From NCBI GenBank assembly GCA_963834405.1, contig CAWIBX010000005.1, forward strand, positions 434,001 to 498,000: a stretch of 64,000 nt of DNA. The letters run 5' to 3'. Below the pieces are notes generated by a model, which saw only the letters and a list, made by a program, of their open reading frames with translations, did no database searches and was not told the DNA's origin. The DNA comes from Bog-473 sp963834405 (lineage in GTDB: Bacteria > Actinomycetota > Acidimicrobiia > Acidimicrobiales > RAAP-2). Positions 57,902 to 64,000 of this stretch are shown here, one piece after another. A program made the position numbers and the translations under genes. Position 1 is the stretch's first letter. The number at the start of each line of letters is the position of its first letter.

Positions 57902-59736
57902 GTTTCGCCCCCGACTTTCTTGCCGTTGCCCTTCCCGTTGCCGTGTCCGTTGCCGTTGCCGTTGCCGTTGCCGTGTCCGTTGGCCCGGGCACCCCTGCGG
58001 TGCGGCACGGTGATGGCGTCGGGGTGGTTGTAATCCCACGTCGGGCGTTCGGAGCGGATCGGCGGCAGGTGCGTGTAGTTGTGGTGCGGCGGCGGCGAGG
58101 TGGTGAACCACTCGAGCGTGTGGGCGTCCCACGGGTTGTTGCCGGCCGGGATCGGCTTGCGCCAAGAGACCCAGAAGTTCACCAGGAGGAAGGCGAACGA
58201 AATGGCGATGATGAACGCACCGACGGTCGAGACGATGTTGTAGCTCTGCCAGCCCAGGTTGGACGGGTAGCTGGCGACGCGTCGGGGCATGCCGAGCAGG
58301 CCGACCACGTACTGGGGCATGTAGCAGATCCAGAAGCCGATGAACATCAGCCAGAAGTGCCACTTGCCGAGGCTCTCGCGCATCATGCGACCGAAGAACT
58401 TCGGATACCAGTAGTAGAGGCCGCCGAACCCGGCGAAGACGGCCGTCCCGAACAGCACCTGGTGGAAGTGGGCCACCACGAAGTAGGTGTCGTGGGTGGC
58501 GAAGTCGATGGGCGGCGAGGCCAGCATGATGCCCGTCACCCCGCCCATGAGGAAGGCGAATAGGAACCCAATACAGAACAGCATGGGCGTCGTGAACGTG
58601 AGCTGGCCGTGCCACATGGTGCCGATCCAATTGAAGAACTTGATACCGGTCGGCACCGCGATCATCAGGCTGAGGAACGAGAAGAAGGGCAGCAACACCG
58701 CACCGGTCGTGAACATGTGGTGTGCCCACACTCCGGTGGACAACGCCGCGATGGCCATGGTGGCGAAGACCATGCCCTTGTAGCCGAACACCGGTCGGCG
58801 GGAGAAGACGGGCAGGATTTCGGTCACGATGCCGAAGAACGGCAGGGCGAGAATGTAGACCTCGGGATGGCCGAAGAACCAGAAGAGGTTCTGCCACAAC
58901 AACGGTGACCCGCACGAGGGCGCGACGGCACCGCTGACGAGGTGACAGCCCACCGCCGTGTAGATGTGCGTTCCGAAGTGGCGGTCGCAGAACAGCATGA
59001 TCAGTGCCGCCGTCAGGACGGGGAACGCGATCAGGATCAGGATCCCGGTGACCAGCATGTTCCAGGTGAATATGGGCATGCGGAACATGGTCATGCCCGG
59101 GGCGCGCAGGTAGAAGATGGTGGCGCAGAGGTTGACGCCGGTGAAGATGGCGGAGAACCCGGTGAGGGCGAGCGCCATGATCCAGAGGTCGGGTCCGGCA
59201 CCGGGCGAGCTGGTGGCGCTCGAGAGCGGCGCATACGCCACCCAACCGAACTGGGCGGCGCCACCGGCGACGAAGAAGGTCATCATCATGGTGATGGAGC
59301 CGGTGAGATAGAGCCAATAGCTCAGCGCGTTGAGGCGGGGGAAGGCCATGTCGGGCGCGCCGACCTGGAGCGGCACGATGTAGTTGGCCAGGCCACCGAA
59401 CGCGAAGGGACCGGCGAACAGATACATCATGAGGCTGCCGTGCATGGTGAACAGCGCGTTGTACTGCGAGAAGCTGAGCAGCGACGAGTGCGGCGACGCC
59501 AGCTGGAGCCGCAAGAACATCGCCATGATTCCGGCGATGTAGAAGATCACGATGGACGTGATCATGTAGCTCATCCCGATGACCTTGTGGTCGGTCGAGG
59601 TCAGCCACTTAAGGATGCCGGTGGGGCCGTGATCCTCGTGGATGTGCTCCAGATGGCCGTCTTCGGGGGCGAGCGGCGGATGGGCGACCCCAGTCTGCTC
59701 GGGGTGCTCGCCGGGTGGAGCGATGACGTCAGTCAC
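57898..59736 (-). CDS. ctaD: cytochrome c oxidase subunit I
   Basis: 612 aa, 12 helices, haem-copper oxidase of the aa3 (A) type. FTMHGSLMMYLFAGPF carries a haem His, FFGHPEVYILALPFFG gives the CuB His, channel Glu and cross-linked Tyr, VWAHHMFTTG the other two CuB His, and DTYFVVAHFHQVLFG the two haem His. The loop before HPEVY holds an extra Cys-containing segment (AVGCHLVSGAVAPSCGSP). The C-terminus is a Gly/Asn/His/Lys-rich tail made by a hexamer repeat. GTG 59736 overlaps ctaC by 8 nt. Confidence 0.96.
   Translation of the reverse strand: MTDVIAPPGEHPEQTGVAHPPLAPEDGHLEHIHEDHGPTGILKWLTSTDHKVIGMSYMITSIVIFYIAGIMAMFLRLQLASPHSSLLSFSQYNALFTMHGSLMMYLFAGPFAFGGLANYIVPLQVGAPDMAFPRLNALSYWLYLTGSITMMMTFFVAGGAAQFGWVAYAPLSSATSSPGAGPDLWIMALALTGFSAIFTGVNLCATIFYLRAPGMTMFRMPIFTWNMLVTGILILIAFPVLTAALIMLFCDRHFGTHIYTAVGCHLVSGAVAPSCGSPLLWQNLFWFFGHPEVYILALPFFGIVTEILPVFSRRPVFGYKGMVFATMAIAALSTGVWAHHMFTTGAVLLPFFSFLSLMIAVPTGIKFFNWIGTMWHGQLTFTTPMLFCIGFLFAFLMGGVTGIMLASPPIDFATHDTYFVVAHFHQVLFGTAVFAGFGGLYYWYPKFFGRMMRESLGKWHFWLMFIGFWICYMPQYVVGLLGMPRRVASYPSNLGWQSYNIVSTVGAFIIAISFAFLLVNFWVSWRKPIPAGNNPWDAHTLEWFTTSPPPHHNYTHLPPIRSERPTWDYNHPDAITVPHRRGARANGHGNGNGNGNGHGNGKGNGKKVGGET
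57921..57982 (+). repeat. GTTGCC-type hexanucleotide repeat in the 3' end of ctaD
   Basis: About nine 6-bp units (GTTGCC, GTGTCC variants) encode the alternating Gly-Asn/Gly-His/Gly-Lys tail of CtaD. Whole-unit changes would keep frame. Confidence 0.8.
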
Positions 59737-60658
59737 CGTAGAGCAGACCTCCTGTGTTACCGGTGTTGCTGGAGTTTCCCGAGTTGCCCGAGTTGCCCGA
59801 CGTCCCAGAGTAGCCGGGGGGCGTGCCGTTGATGTTGGCGTGCACCGAGCTCGGGAGCTGGCCGATGGAGGTGGGATGCGCGCGCTGGAAAGCACCCGTG
59901 GTGCGCAGCCAGGTCTGGTAGGCCGGCGGCGAAACCGAACGCACGTTGAAGAACATGATGGAGTGGTAGAGCCCGCACAACTGGGTGCACTGGCCGCGGT
60001 AGACGCCGTCGTGCTCCACGTTGAAGTTGAAGGACGTCCAGTACCCGGGGCTGGCGTAGCGGCTGAAGTTGAACTCGGGCACGTAGAAGCCGTGCAGGAC
60101 GTCGTAGGACCGCAGGTAGATCTCGACGGTCTCGCCGGTGGGGACGACCATGGTCGGTGCGTCGGTGGTCTGGCCGATCACCTTGACCCCGTTGTTGTAC
60201 TGGAACTCCCAGCCCCACTGGAAGGCCCAGACGTGGATGGTCGTATAGGGATTGGGCGAGATGGCGTCGACCTGGTTCTCCACGATGACGGTGGCGACGA
60301 AGAGGCCAATAACGGTGAGGATCGGGAGCACCGTGTAGAGGACTTCGGTGAGCGTGTGGTACTGGGTCTGGCGGGGCATCTCGTCCGAGCGCTTCCGGTA
60401 CCGGATGATCACGTAGAGGATGAGCAGCAAGACGAAGCCGCCGACCACCAGGCCGGCGATGAAGAAGCCCTGCCACAGGTGGAAGGTCGCCCGGCCCTGG
60501 CTGGTGGCCCCCTTGAAGGCGCCGAAGGTCGGGAGCTGACAGCCGGTGAGGAGGAGGCCGCCGGCGAGAACGGCCGCCGCCGCGAGCCGACGCCGAACCC
60601 GGCTCTTCCTGGGAGTTTGGCGCGTGTCGGGCTGAGGGCTGGTCAGCGACGAGTCCAC
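59729..60658 (-). CDS. ctaC: cytochrome c oxidase subunit II (lipoprotein)
   Basis: 309 aa. The lipobox LLLTGC places the acylated Cys at residue 40. Two helices (FFIAGLVVGGFVLLLILYVI, LYTVLPILTVIGLFVATVIV) precede a cupredoxin domain. CuA ligands are in DVLHGFYVPEF, and GQCTQLCGLYHSIM (two Cys, His, Met). A Gly/Ser/Asn-rich tail (GTSGNSGNSGNSSNTGNTGG) follows the domain. It receives electrons from QcrC. GTG 60658 lies 7 nt after a TAGTGT -10-like element. Confidence 0.96.
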   Translation of the reverse strand: MDSSLTSPQPDTRQTPRKSRVRRRLAAAAVLAGGLLLTGCQLPTFGAFKGATSQGRATFHLWQGFFIAGLVVGGFVLLLILYVIIRYRKRSDEMPRQTQYHTLTEVLYTVLPILTVIGLFVATVIVENQVDAISPNPYTTIHVWAFQWGWEFQYNNGVKVIGQTTDAPTMVVPTGETVEIYLRSYDVLHGFYVPEFNFSRYASPGYWTSFNFNVEHDGVYRGQCTQLCGLYHSIMFFNVRSVSPPAYQTWLRTTGAFQRAHPTSIGQLPSSVHANINGTPPGYSGTSGNSGNSGNSSNTGNTGGLLYGD

Positions 60659-60665
60659 CGCGGTG

Positions 60666-60671
60666 ACACTA
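60666..60671 (-). promoter_or_regulatory. candidate -10 element of ctaC-ctaD-ctaF
   Basis: TAGTGT on the minus strand ends 7 nt before GTG 60658, fitting a leaderless start. The preceding spacer contains TTTTTTT, unusual in this GC-rich DNA; no TTGACA-like -35 is visible. Confidence 0.4.
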
Positions 60672-60718
60672 GCGAAAGCGCCAAAAAAACACGAAATAGC
60701 AGCACAGGGGCTCGCGCC

Positions 60719-62008
60719 CTAGTCCGGCTCGGCCGCCTCGTTGGCCGCCCACGTGAACACGCCCCGGGCCATGGTCGAGGTTGCCCGCTGGGCCCGGGCG
60801 GCGAAGACCTCACGGCGCGCCCGCTGCACCCCTGGCTCCTCCGGCGCGGCGAGCCACGCGTGCTCGGCCAGGTGGCCGGCGACGCGCAGCGCCTGCTCTG
60901 CCTCCTCGGAGTCGGGTGCGTCCTCGGCCAGGGCGAGGAGCTGCTGGGCCCGGTCGGCCAGGATGCCGGGGCCGCCGGCCAGCGCGGCCAGCTCGGCGGC
61001 CAGCGCGCGCTCGGGCGCGGGCTTGAGCGTGGCCGGGTTCCCGTCCCACCACCCCCCGTACTGGCGCCAGACCGTGTGCACCACGAACTCGGGCTCGTCG
61101 TAGACCGGGCGCAGATAGGGCCGGGCCTCGAGCTCGGCCGGCGGCCGGACGGTGTGGATGGCATCGTCCAGGCGGCCGCCCGCGTTCATGACGGCCAGCG
61201 TCTGGTCCACCAGGGAGTCGAGGAGGTCGGCCGTGTCGGTGAGCGCCTGGCGGACCCGGTCGGCGCCGATCACCGGAAACCCGTGGCCGGGCAGCAGGAA
61301 CTCGGCGTCCAGCGCCAGCATGCGGCGCAGTGCGTCGGCCCACTCCCGCGGGTAGCGCTGCACCTTCTGGGGATTGCCGGCGTTGGGAGACGCCCAGATG
61401 AAGAGGTCGCCACAGCACAGCACCCTCTTGCCGGGCTGCCAGGTGATGGTGTGGTCGTCGGTCTCGCCCTTCTCGTGGCGGAGGGCAAACGGCACGCCGC
61501 CGACGGAGACGTCGAGCGTGTCGTGGTACGTGCGGTCCGGGTAGCGGTACTCGGTCGGCCAGTTGAGGTCGGTGAAGCCGAACTGGCGCCGGTTGATGAT
61601 GGTGTTGTAGCCCGCCGTGAAGATGTAGCGGTCGAAGCGGGCCGGCAGCGCATGGTGCGCGATCACCTGCGGGGCGGGCCAGCCCTCCGCCGCGGCCTCC
61701 TCCTCCCACACCGGGACGCCGAAGACATGGTCGATGTGCCCGTGGGAGTAGACCGCCGTGTGGAGGCGGGCCCCGCTCCAGGTCCGGATGTCGTCGTGGA
61801 CGATCTTGGCCAGAGGGGCGCTGCCGGTGTCGACCAGGAACAGGCCGTCCTCGGTCGCGAAAGACGAGACGTTGGCGAACGAGGGGCAGAACCCGACGCC
61901 GTCGGTGATCTCGACGAAGCCGCCGATGTGGTCGACGGGATGGAACGTCGAAGTCGAGAGCTCCCCGTTCCAGAGTTTGTCGGCGACGGCCAGGACGTCG
62001 GGCGCCAT
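60719..62008 (-). CDS. metallo-beta-lactamase-fold hydrolase of the alkylsulfatase type
   Basis: 429 aa. The zinc motif is AVYSHGHIDHVFGVPVW (HxHxDH), with GETDDHTITW, VLCCGDLFIW and EFLLPGHGFPVIG supplying later ligands. The helical region after about residue 250 (VDQTLAVMNAGGRLDDAIH, YGGWWDGNPATLKPAP) matches the dimerisation domain of alkyl sulfatases (SdsA1-like), which release sulfate from alkyl sulfates. ATG 62008 is chosen over TTG 62017 because TAACTT (62016-62021) ends 7 nt upstream. It lies just upstream of ctaC on the same strand. Substrate is inferred. Confidence 0.82.
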   Translation of the reverse strand: MAPDVLAVADKLWNGELSTSTFHPVDHIGGFVEITDGVGFCPSFANVSSFATEDGLFLVDTGSAPLAKIVHDDIRTWSGARLHTAVYSHGHIDHVFGVPVWEEEAAAEGWPAPQVIAHHALPARFDRYIFTAGYNTIINRRQFGFTDLNWPTEYRYPDRTYHDTLDVSVGGVPFALRHEKGETDDHTITWQPGKRVLCCGDLFIWASPNAGNPQKVQRYPREWADALRRMLALDAEFLLPGHGFPVIGADRVRQALTDTADLLDSLVDQTLAVMNAGGRLDDAIHTVRPPAELEARPYLRPVYDEPEFVVHTVWRQYGGWWDGNPATLKPAPERALAAELAALAGGPGILADRAQQLLALAEDAPDSEEAEQALRVAGHLAEHAWLAAPEEPGVQRARREVFAARAQRATSTMARGVFTWAANEAAEPD

Positions 62009-62015
62009 GGCCGCC

Positions 62016-62021
62016 AAGTTA
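62016..62021 (-). promoter_or_regulatory. candidate -10 element of the metallo-beta-lactamase gene
   Basis: TAACTT on the minus strand, 7 nt before ATG 62008; no Shine-Dalgarno sequence. Consistent with a leaderless mRNA. Confidence 0.35.
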
Positions 62022-62023
62022 CG

Positions 62024-62257
62024 TCAGCTGCCCTGCGTCTTCTCCTCGGAGGGCGCCGGGGCAGGCGTGTCGTTCGCGGCCGAGGTCCCGTTGCTCGAGG
62101 CCGCCTCCGCCTTCCCGTCGGCCATACCCTTCTCGAACTGGTTCTTGGCCGAGCCGAGGTTGCGGGCGAGCTTGGGGATGGCGGCACCGCCAAAGAGGAG
62201 CACCACGAGAACGATGGCCACGATGAGAAGGTCGGGTCCGAAAATGTCAGCGAGCAT
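62024..62257 (-). CDS. tatA: Sec-independent protein translocase subunit TatA
   Basis: 77 aa. One N-terminal helix (DLLIVAIVLVVLLFGGAAIP) is followed by the TatA hinge and amphipathic helix KLARNLGSAKNQFEKGM and a charged, disordered tail. FGxxxxPKLAR is the family signature. ATG 62257 is preceded by AAGGAG at 6 nt, better than the GTG at 62272. TatA forms the pore for folded Tat substrates, plausibly including QcrA; tatB and tatC are not in this window. Confidence 0.9.
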   Translation of the reverse strand: MLADIFGPDLLIVAIVLVVLLFGGAAIPKLARNLGSAKNQFEKGMADGKAEAASSNGTSAANDTPAPAPSEEKTQGS

Positions 62258-62373
62258 TGGGTTCTCCTTCACCCGGGTCCACGTGGCGGTGAACTAGGTC
62301 CCAGGTTAGACCCATTCCCGCCCCCCGGTACCGGCACGGCGGTCGGGCGGGCGGCCACAACTCCTATTCGGAG

Positions 62374-62778
62374 TCAACCGGCCAGCAGGATGCCCATGAC
62401 CAGCGCCGCCACGCTGGCGGTGCCGGCCACCGACCCCCACAGCGCGAGCTGTCCCTTCGTGCCTGCCCGCTGGTGGAGGCCCGTGGCCACCCCTGCGACG
62501 ACCACCACCGCGATCTTCCCCATGAGCACGGCCTTCCAGGCCGCGTCCTGCGAGGCGTAGTGCACGGCGGTGACGTTCCAGATGCCGGTCGCCACGAGCA
62601 CGACGAAGGCCGGCCAGGCCATGCGCGCGAAGGCCCGGGCCAGCACCTTGGGCGCGTCGCCTCCGATCTGGCGGGCCGGGCCGAGGAGGCCGAGCATCAC
62701 GATCTGGCCGCCGACCCAGACCGTGGCGGCGAGGACGTGGAGCGTGAGTCGGACGGTATCGAGGGCGGGGGCGAGCAT
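62374..62778 (-). CDS. CopD-like four-helix membrane protein
   Basis: 134 aa with four helices: LTLHVLAATVWVGGQIVMLG, MAWPAFVVLVATGIWNVTAV, WKAVLMGKIAVVVVAGVATG, LALWGSVAGTASVAALVMGI. The layout, with His in LHVLAATVWVGGQ, resembles the CopD/DUF2214-type membrane proteins linked to copper or haem handling. Proximity to the cytochrome oxidase genes makes copper or haem a reasonable guess but no motif proves it. ATG 62778. Confidence 0.6.
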   Translation of the reverse strand: MLAPALDTVRLTLHVLAATVWVGGQIVMLGLLGPARQIGGDAPKVLARAFARMAWPAFVVLVATGIWNVTAVHYASQDAAWKAVLMGKIAVVVVAGVATGLHQRAGTKGQLALWGSVAGTASVAALVMGILLAG

Positions 62779-62992
62779 GGGGGTGGGGTCTAGACGGATG
62801 GGGGGTCTCGGCGATTGGGGGATTCTCGGTGCACGGGTTCCGGCGATGGGTGAGTCGTTGGTATCTCGCTGTATCGGAGTCGGACTACACGTTCTCGGGC
62901 CGAACGCGCAGCGCTAGCTGCACGGTTCGGCGCCTACCGCGCAGCTCTGGCTATTCGGCGGGTCCGCAATCGCTTCGCCCAACCCTGATGCT
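62779..62992. other. 214-bp intergenic region without recognised features
   Basis: Between the CopD-like gene and the enoyl-CoA hydratase. A short inverted repeat GCAGC-GCTA-GCTGC lies near 62908-62921, with no T-tract. GGGGG-rich sequence follows the CopD-like start. I see no gene, RNA or clear terminator. Confidence 0.5.
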
Positions 62993-63766
62993 CTACTTGC
63001 CCTGCCACTTGGGCGGGCGCTTCTCGGCGAAGGCGACCGCGCCCTCCATGGCGTCCGCCGAGCCGAAGACAACTCCCGCGGCCTCGCCGTTGATGGTCCA
63101 GCCTTCAGCCTCGGGCACCTCGGCGGCTCGCTTCATGACGCTCTTCGAATAGCGCACGGCCAGCGGGGCGTTGGCGCCGATGCGCTCGGCCAGCGCCAAC
63201 GCCTCGTCCATCAGCGACGAGACGGGGATCACCTTGTTGACGAGCCCGAGGGCGTAGGCGCGCTCGGCGTCGATGGGGTCGCCGGTCATGGCGAGCTCCA
63301 GCGCGACGGCGATCGGCAACCGCTTCGGCATACGGATAAGCCCGCCGGCGCCGGCGATGAGGCCGCGCTTGGCCTCGGGGATACCGAACGTGGCGTGGTC
63401 GGCGGCGACGACCAGGTCGCACGAGAGCATGATCTCGAAGCCTCCGGCCAGGGCGGCGCCGTTGACCGCGGCGATGATCGGCTTGGGGAAGTCCCGGTGC
63501 GTGAGGCCCCCGAAGCCGCCGCTCCCGCTCATGATGTCGCCACCCTCGCCGCTGCTGAAAGCCTTGAGGTCCATGCCGGCGCTGAAGGCCTTCTCACCGC
63601 TGCCGGTGATGACGACGACCATGCACCCGTCGTCCTCGGCCAGCTCGTCCATGGCGGCGGCCATTGCCTTGCTGACGGCCCCGTTGATGGCGTTGCGCGC
63701 CTCGGGCCGGTTGATCGTGAGGATCTCCACGTTGCCGCGGCGCTCCCGCAACACCTCGTCTGCCAT
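62993..63766 (-). CDS. enoyl-CoA hydratase/isomerase family protein
   Basis: 257 aa crotonase-fold protein. VEILTINRPEARNAINGAV, AFSAGMDLKAFSSGEGG (oxyanion loop), PKPIIAAVNGAALAGGFEIM (oxyanion hole) and FGIPEAKRGLIAGAGGLIRM are the family blocks; the Glu in PEAKRG sits at one of the two catalytic positions of hydratases and the second is Gly/Ala-rich, so isomerase or another crotonase activity is possible. ATG 63766 has AAGGGAG upstream. Likely role in fatty-acid or sterol side-chain degradation; specific substrate unknown. Confidence 0.88.
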   Translation of the reverse strand: MADEVLRERRGNVEILTINRPEARNAINGAVSKAMAAAMDELAEDDGCMVVVITGSGEKAFSAGMDLKAFSSGEGGDIMSGSGGFGGLTHRDFPKPIIAAVNGAALAGGFEIMLSCDLVVAADHATFGIPEAKRGLIAGAGGLIRMPKRLPIAVALELAMTGDPIDAERAYALGLVNKVIPVSSLMDEALALAERIGANAPLAVRYSKSVMKRAAEVPEAEGWTINGEAAGVVFGSADAMEGAVAFAEKRPPKWQGK

Positions 63767-63831
63767 GGTGCTCCCTTCGCTGGTGCCGGCCGGTGCCGGT
63801 GCCGGTGCGCCGCCGAGGCTAGGCGCGGGCG

Positions 63832-64000
63832 CTACGGAAGAGGAATTTGCGGGAACGCATCCGCAGCAGGGGCCGGCTCGGCGCCGCCGTCCCCGCCACG
63901 GCCCGTGGGGTCGTCGACGACGGTCTCGGGGCCCGCTTGGAACAAGGCGGCCGCGTCGAGCTGGGCCCGCCTGGTGTACACGACCGTGAACGCGAACAGG
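63832..64000 (-). CDS. C-terminal end of a membrane protein (truncated by window edge)
   Basis: Read on the minus strand from the window edge: LFAFTVVYTRRAQLDAAALF, then a Gly/Asp/Pro-rich tail ending FPQIPLP before TAG 63832-63834. The hydrophobic start looks like the last transmembrane helix of a protein such as a cytochrome c biogenesis factor, but this is only a resemblance. About 55 residues are present and the family cannot be named. Confidence 0.45.
   Translation of the reverse strand, partial: LFAFTVVYTRRAQLDAAALFQAGPETVVDDPTGRGGDGGAEPAPAADAFPQIPLP

Noticed and set aside
59642..62560. 972-codon plus-strand frame opposite ctaC and the metallo-beta-lactamase
   Set aside because: Shadow of the minus-strand genes; low-complexity Gly/Arg/Val translation and no recognisable domain.
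63780..63810. GGTGCC-type hexamer repeat upstream of the enoyl-CoA hydratase
   Set aside because: Only about four units; too short to separate from background GC-rich sequence.

Overview
The window is GC-rich, with GTG starts common, stop/start overlaps dense, and a full aerobic respiratory chain plus haem synthesis encoded close together. Gene orders rex-hemA-hemC-cobA/hemD-hemB-hemL and ctaE-qcrC-qcrA-qcrB, a three-helix Rieske protein, a di-haem cytochrome c, CtaF and an SCO6745-like protein point to Actinomycetota. The 42-residue GYWLVASDGG-type repeats fused to an L,D-transpeptidase suggest the class Acidimicrobiia (inference, not proven by the sequence).

Layout. 0-0.5 kb: 3' end of a SAM hydroxide adenosyltransferase family gene. 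0.65-7.7 kb: rex and early haem synthesis (hemA, hemC, cobA/hemD fusion, hemB, hemL). 7.7-9.9 kb: repeat-bearing L,D-transpeptidase, divergent from a HIT-domain gene. 10.0-11.5 kb: geranylgeranyl-reductase-like flavoprotein (possible menaquinone reductase), divergent from nuoA. 11.6-27.9 kb: complete nuoA-N operon for complex I. 27.9-31.2 kb: small accessory genes (NTF2-like, GNAT, DinB-like), a broken membrane/Ig-like gene and a Thr/Pro-rich membrane protein. 31.3-36.5 kb: large MprF-type (DUF2156) membrane protein, a HAD-like protein, apolipoprotein N-acyltransferase. 36.7-40.6 kb: late haem genes hemG/cgoX, hemH/cpfC and hemE behind a UPF0145 gene, all on the minus strand. 40.8-43.2 kb: HelD/HelR-like helicase. 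43.3-48.3 kb: ctaE-qcrCAB and an SCO6745-like gene. 48.3-57.5 kb: accessory zone with two SDRs, a cyclase, a DoxX-Rieske fusion, an ArsR-SRPBCC fusion and a VOC protein, mixed with at least five broken genes (lipase, MpaB/DUF2236, TetR, DUF1905, MFS). 57.5-60.7 kb: ctaC-ctaD-ctaF, minus strand. 60.7-64 kb: metallo-beta-lactamase, tatA, a CopD-like membrane protein, enoyl-CoA hydratase and the 3' end of another gene.

How the genes work together: NADH enters complex I (nuo), electrons pass through menaquinone (possibly modified by the reductase upstream of nuoA) to the cytochrome bcc complex (qcrCAB) and the aa3 oxidase (ctaCDEF). The two hem clusters supply the haem, and Rex is the likely NADH/NAD+ sensor. 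TatA could support export of the Rieske protein.

No tRNA, rRNA, insertion sequence or CRISPR array was seen, and no gene-free stretch exceeds 300 bases. The main unexplained signals are: (1) a near-identical 24-bp TACGTAC dyad upstream of two cell-envelope genes 27 kb apart; (2) a repeated TANNNT-N6-9-start pattern implying many leaderless mRNAs; (3) a leaderless 16-codon reading frame overlapping an SDR start; (4) two genes whose only plausible start is CTG in a CTGA overlap with the preceding stop; (5) hexanucleotide repeats in haem genes and a haem-operon leader; (6) the cluster of broken genes at 50-57.5 kb.
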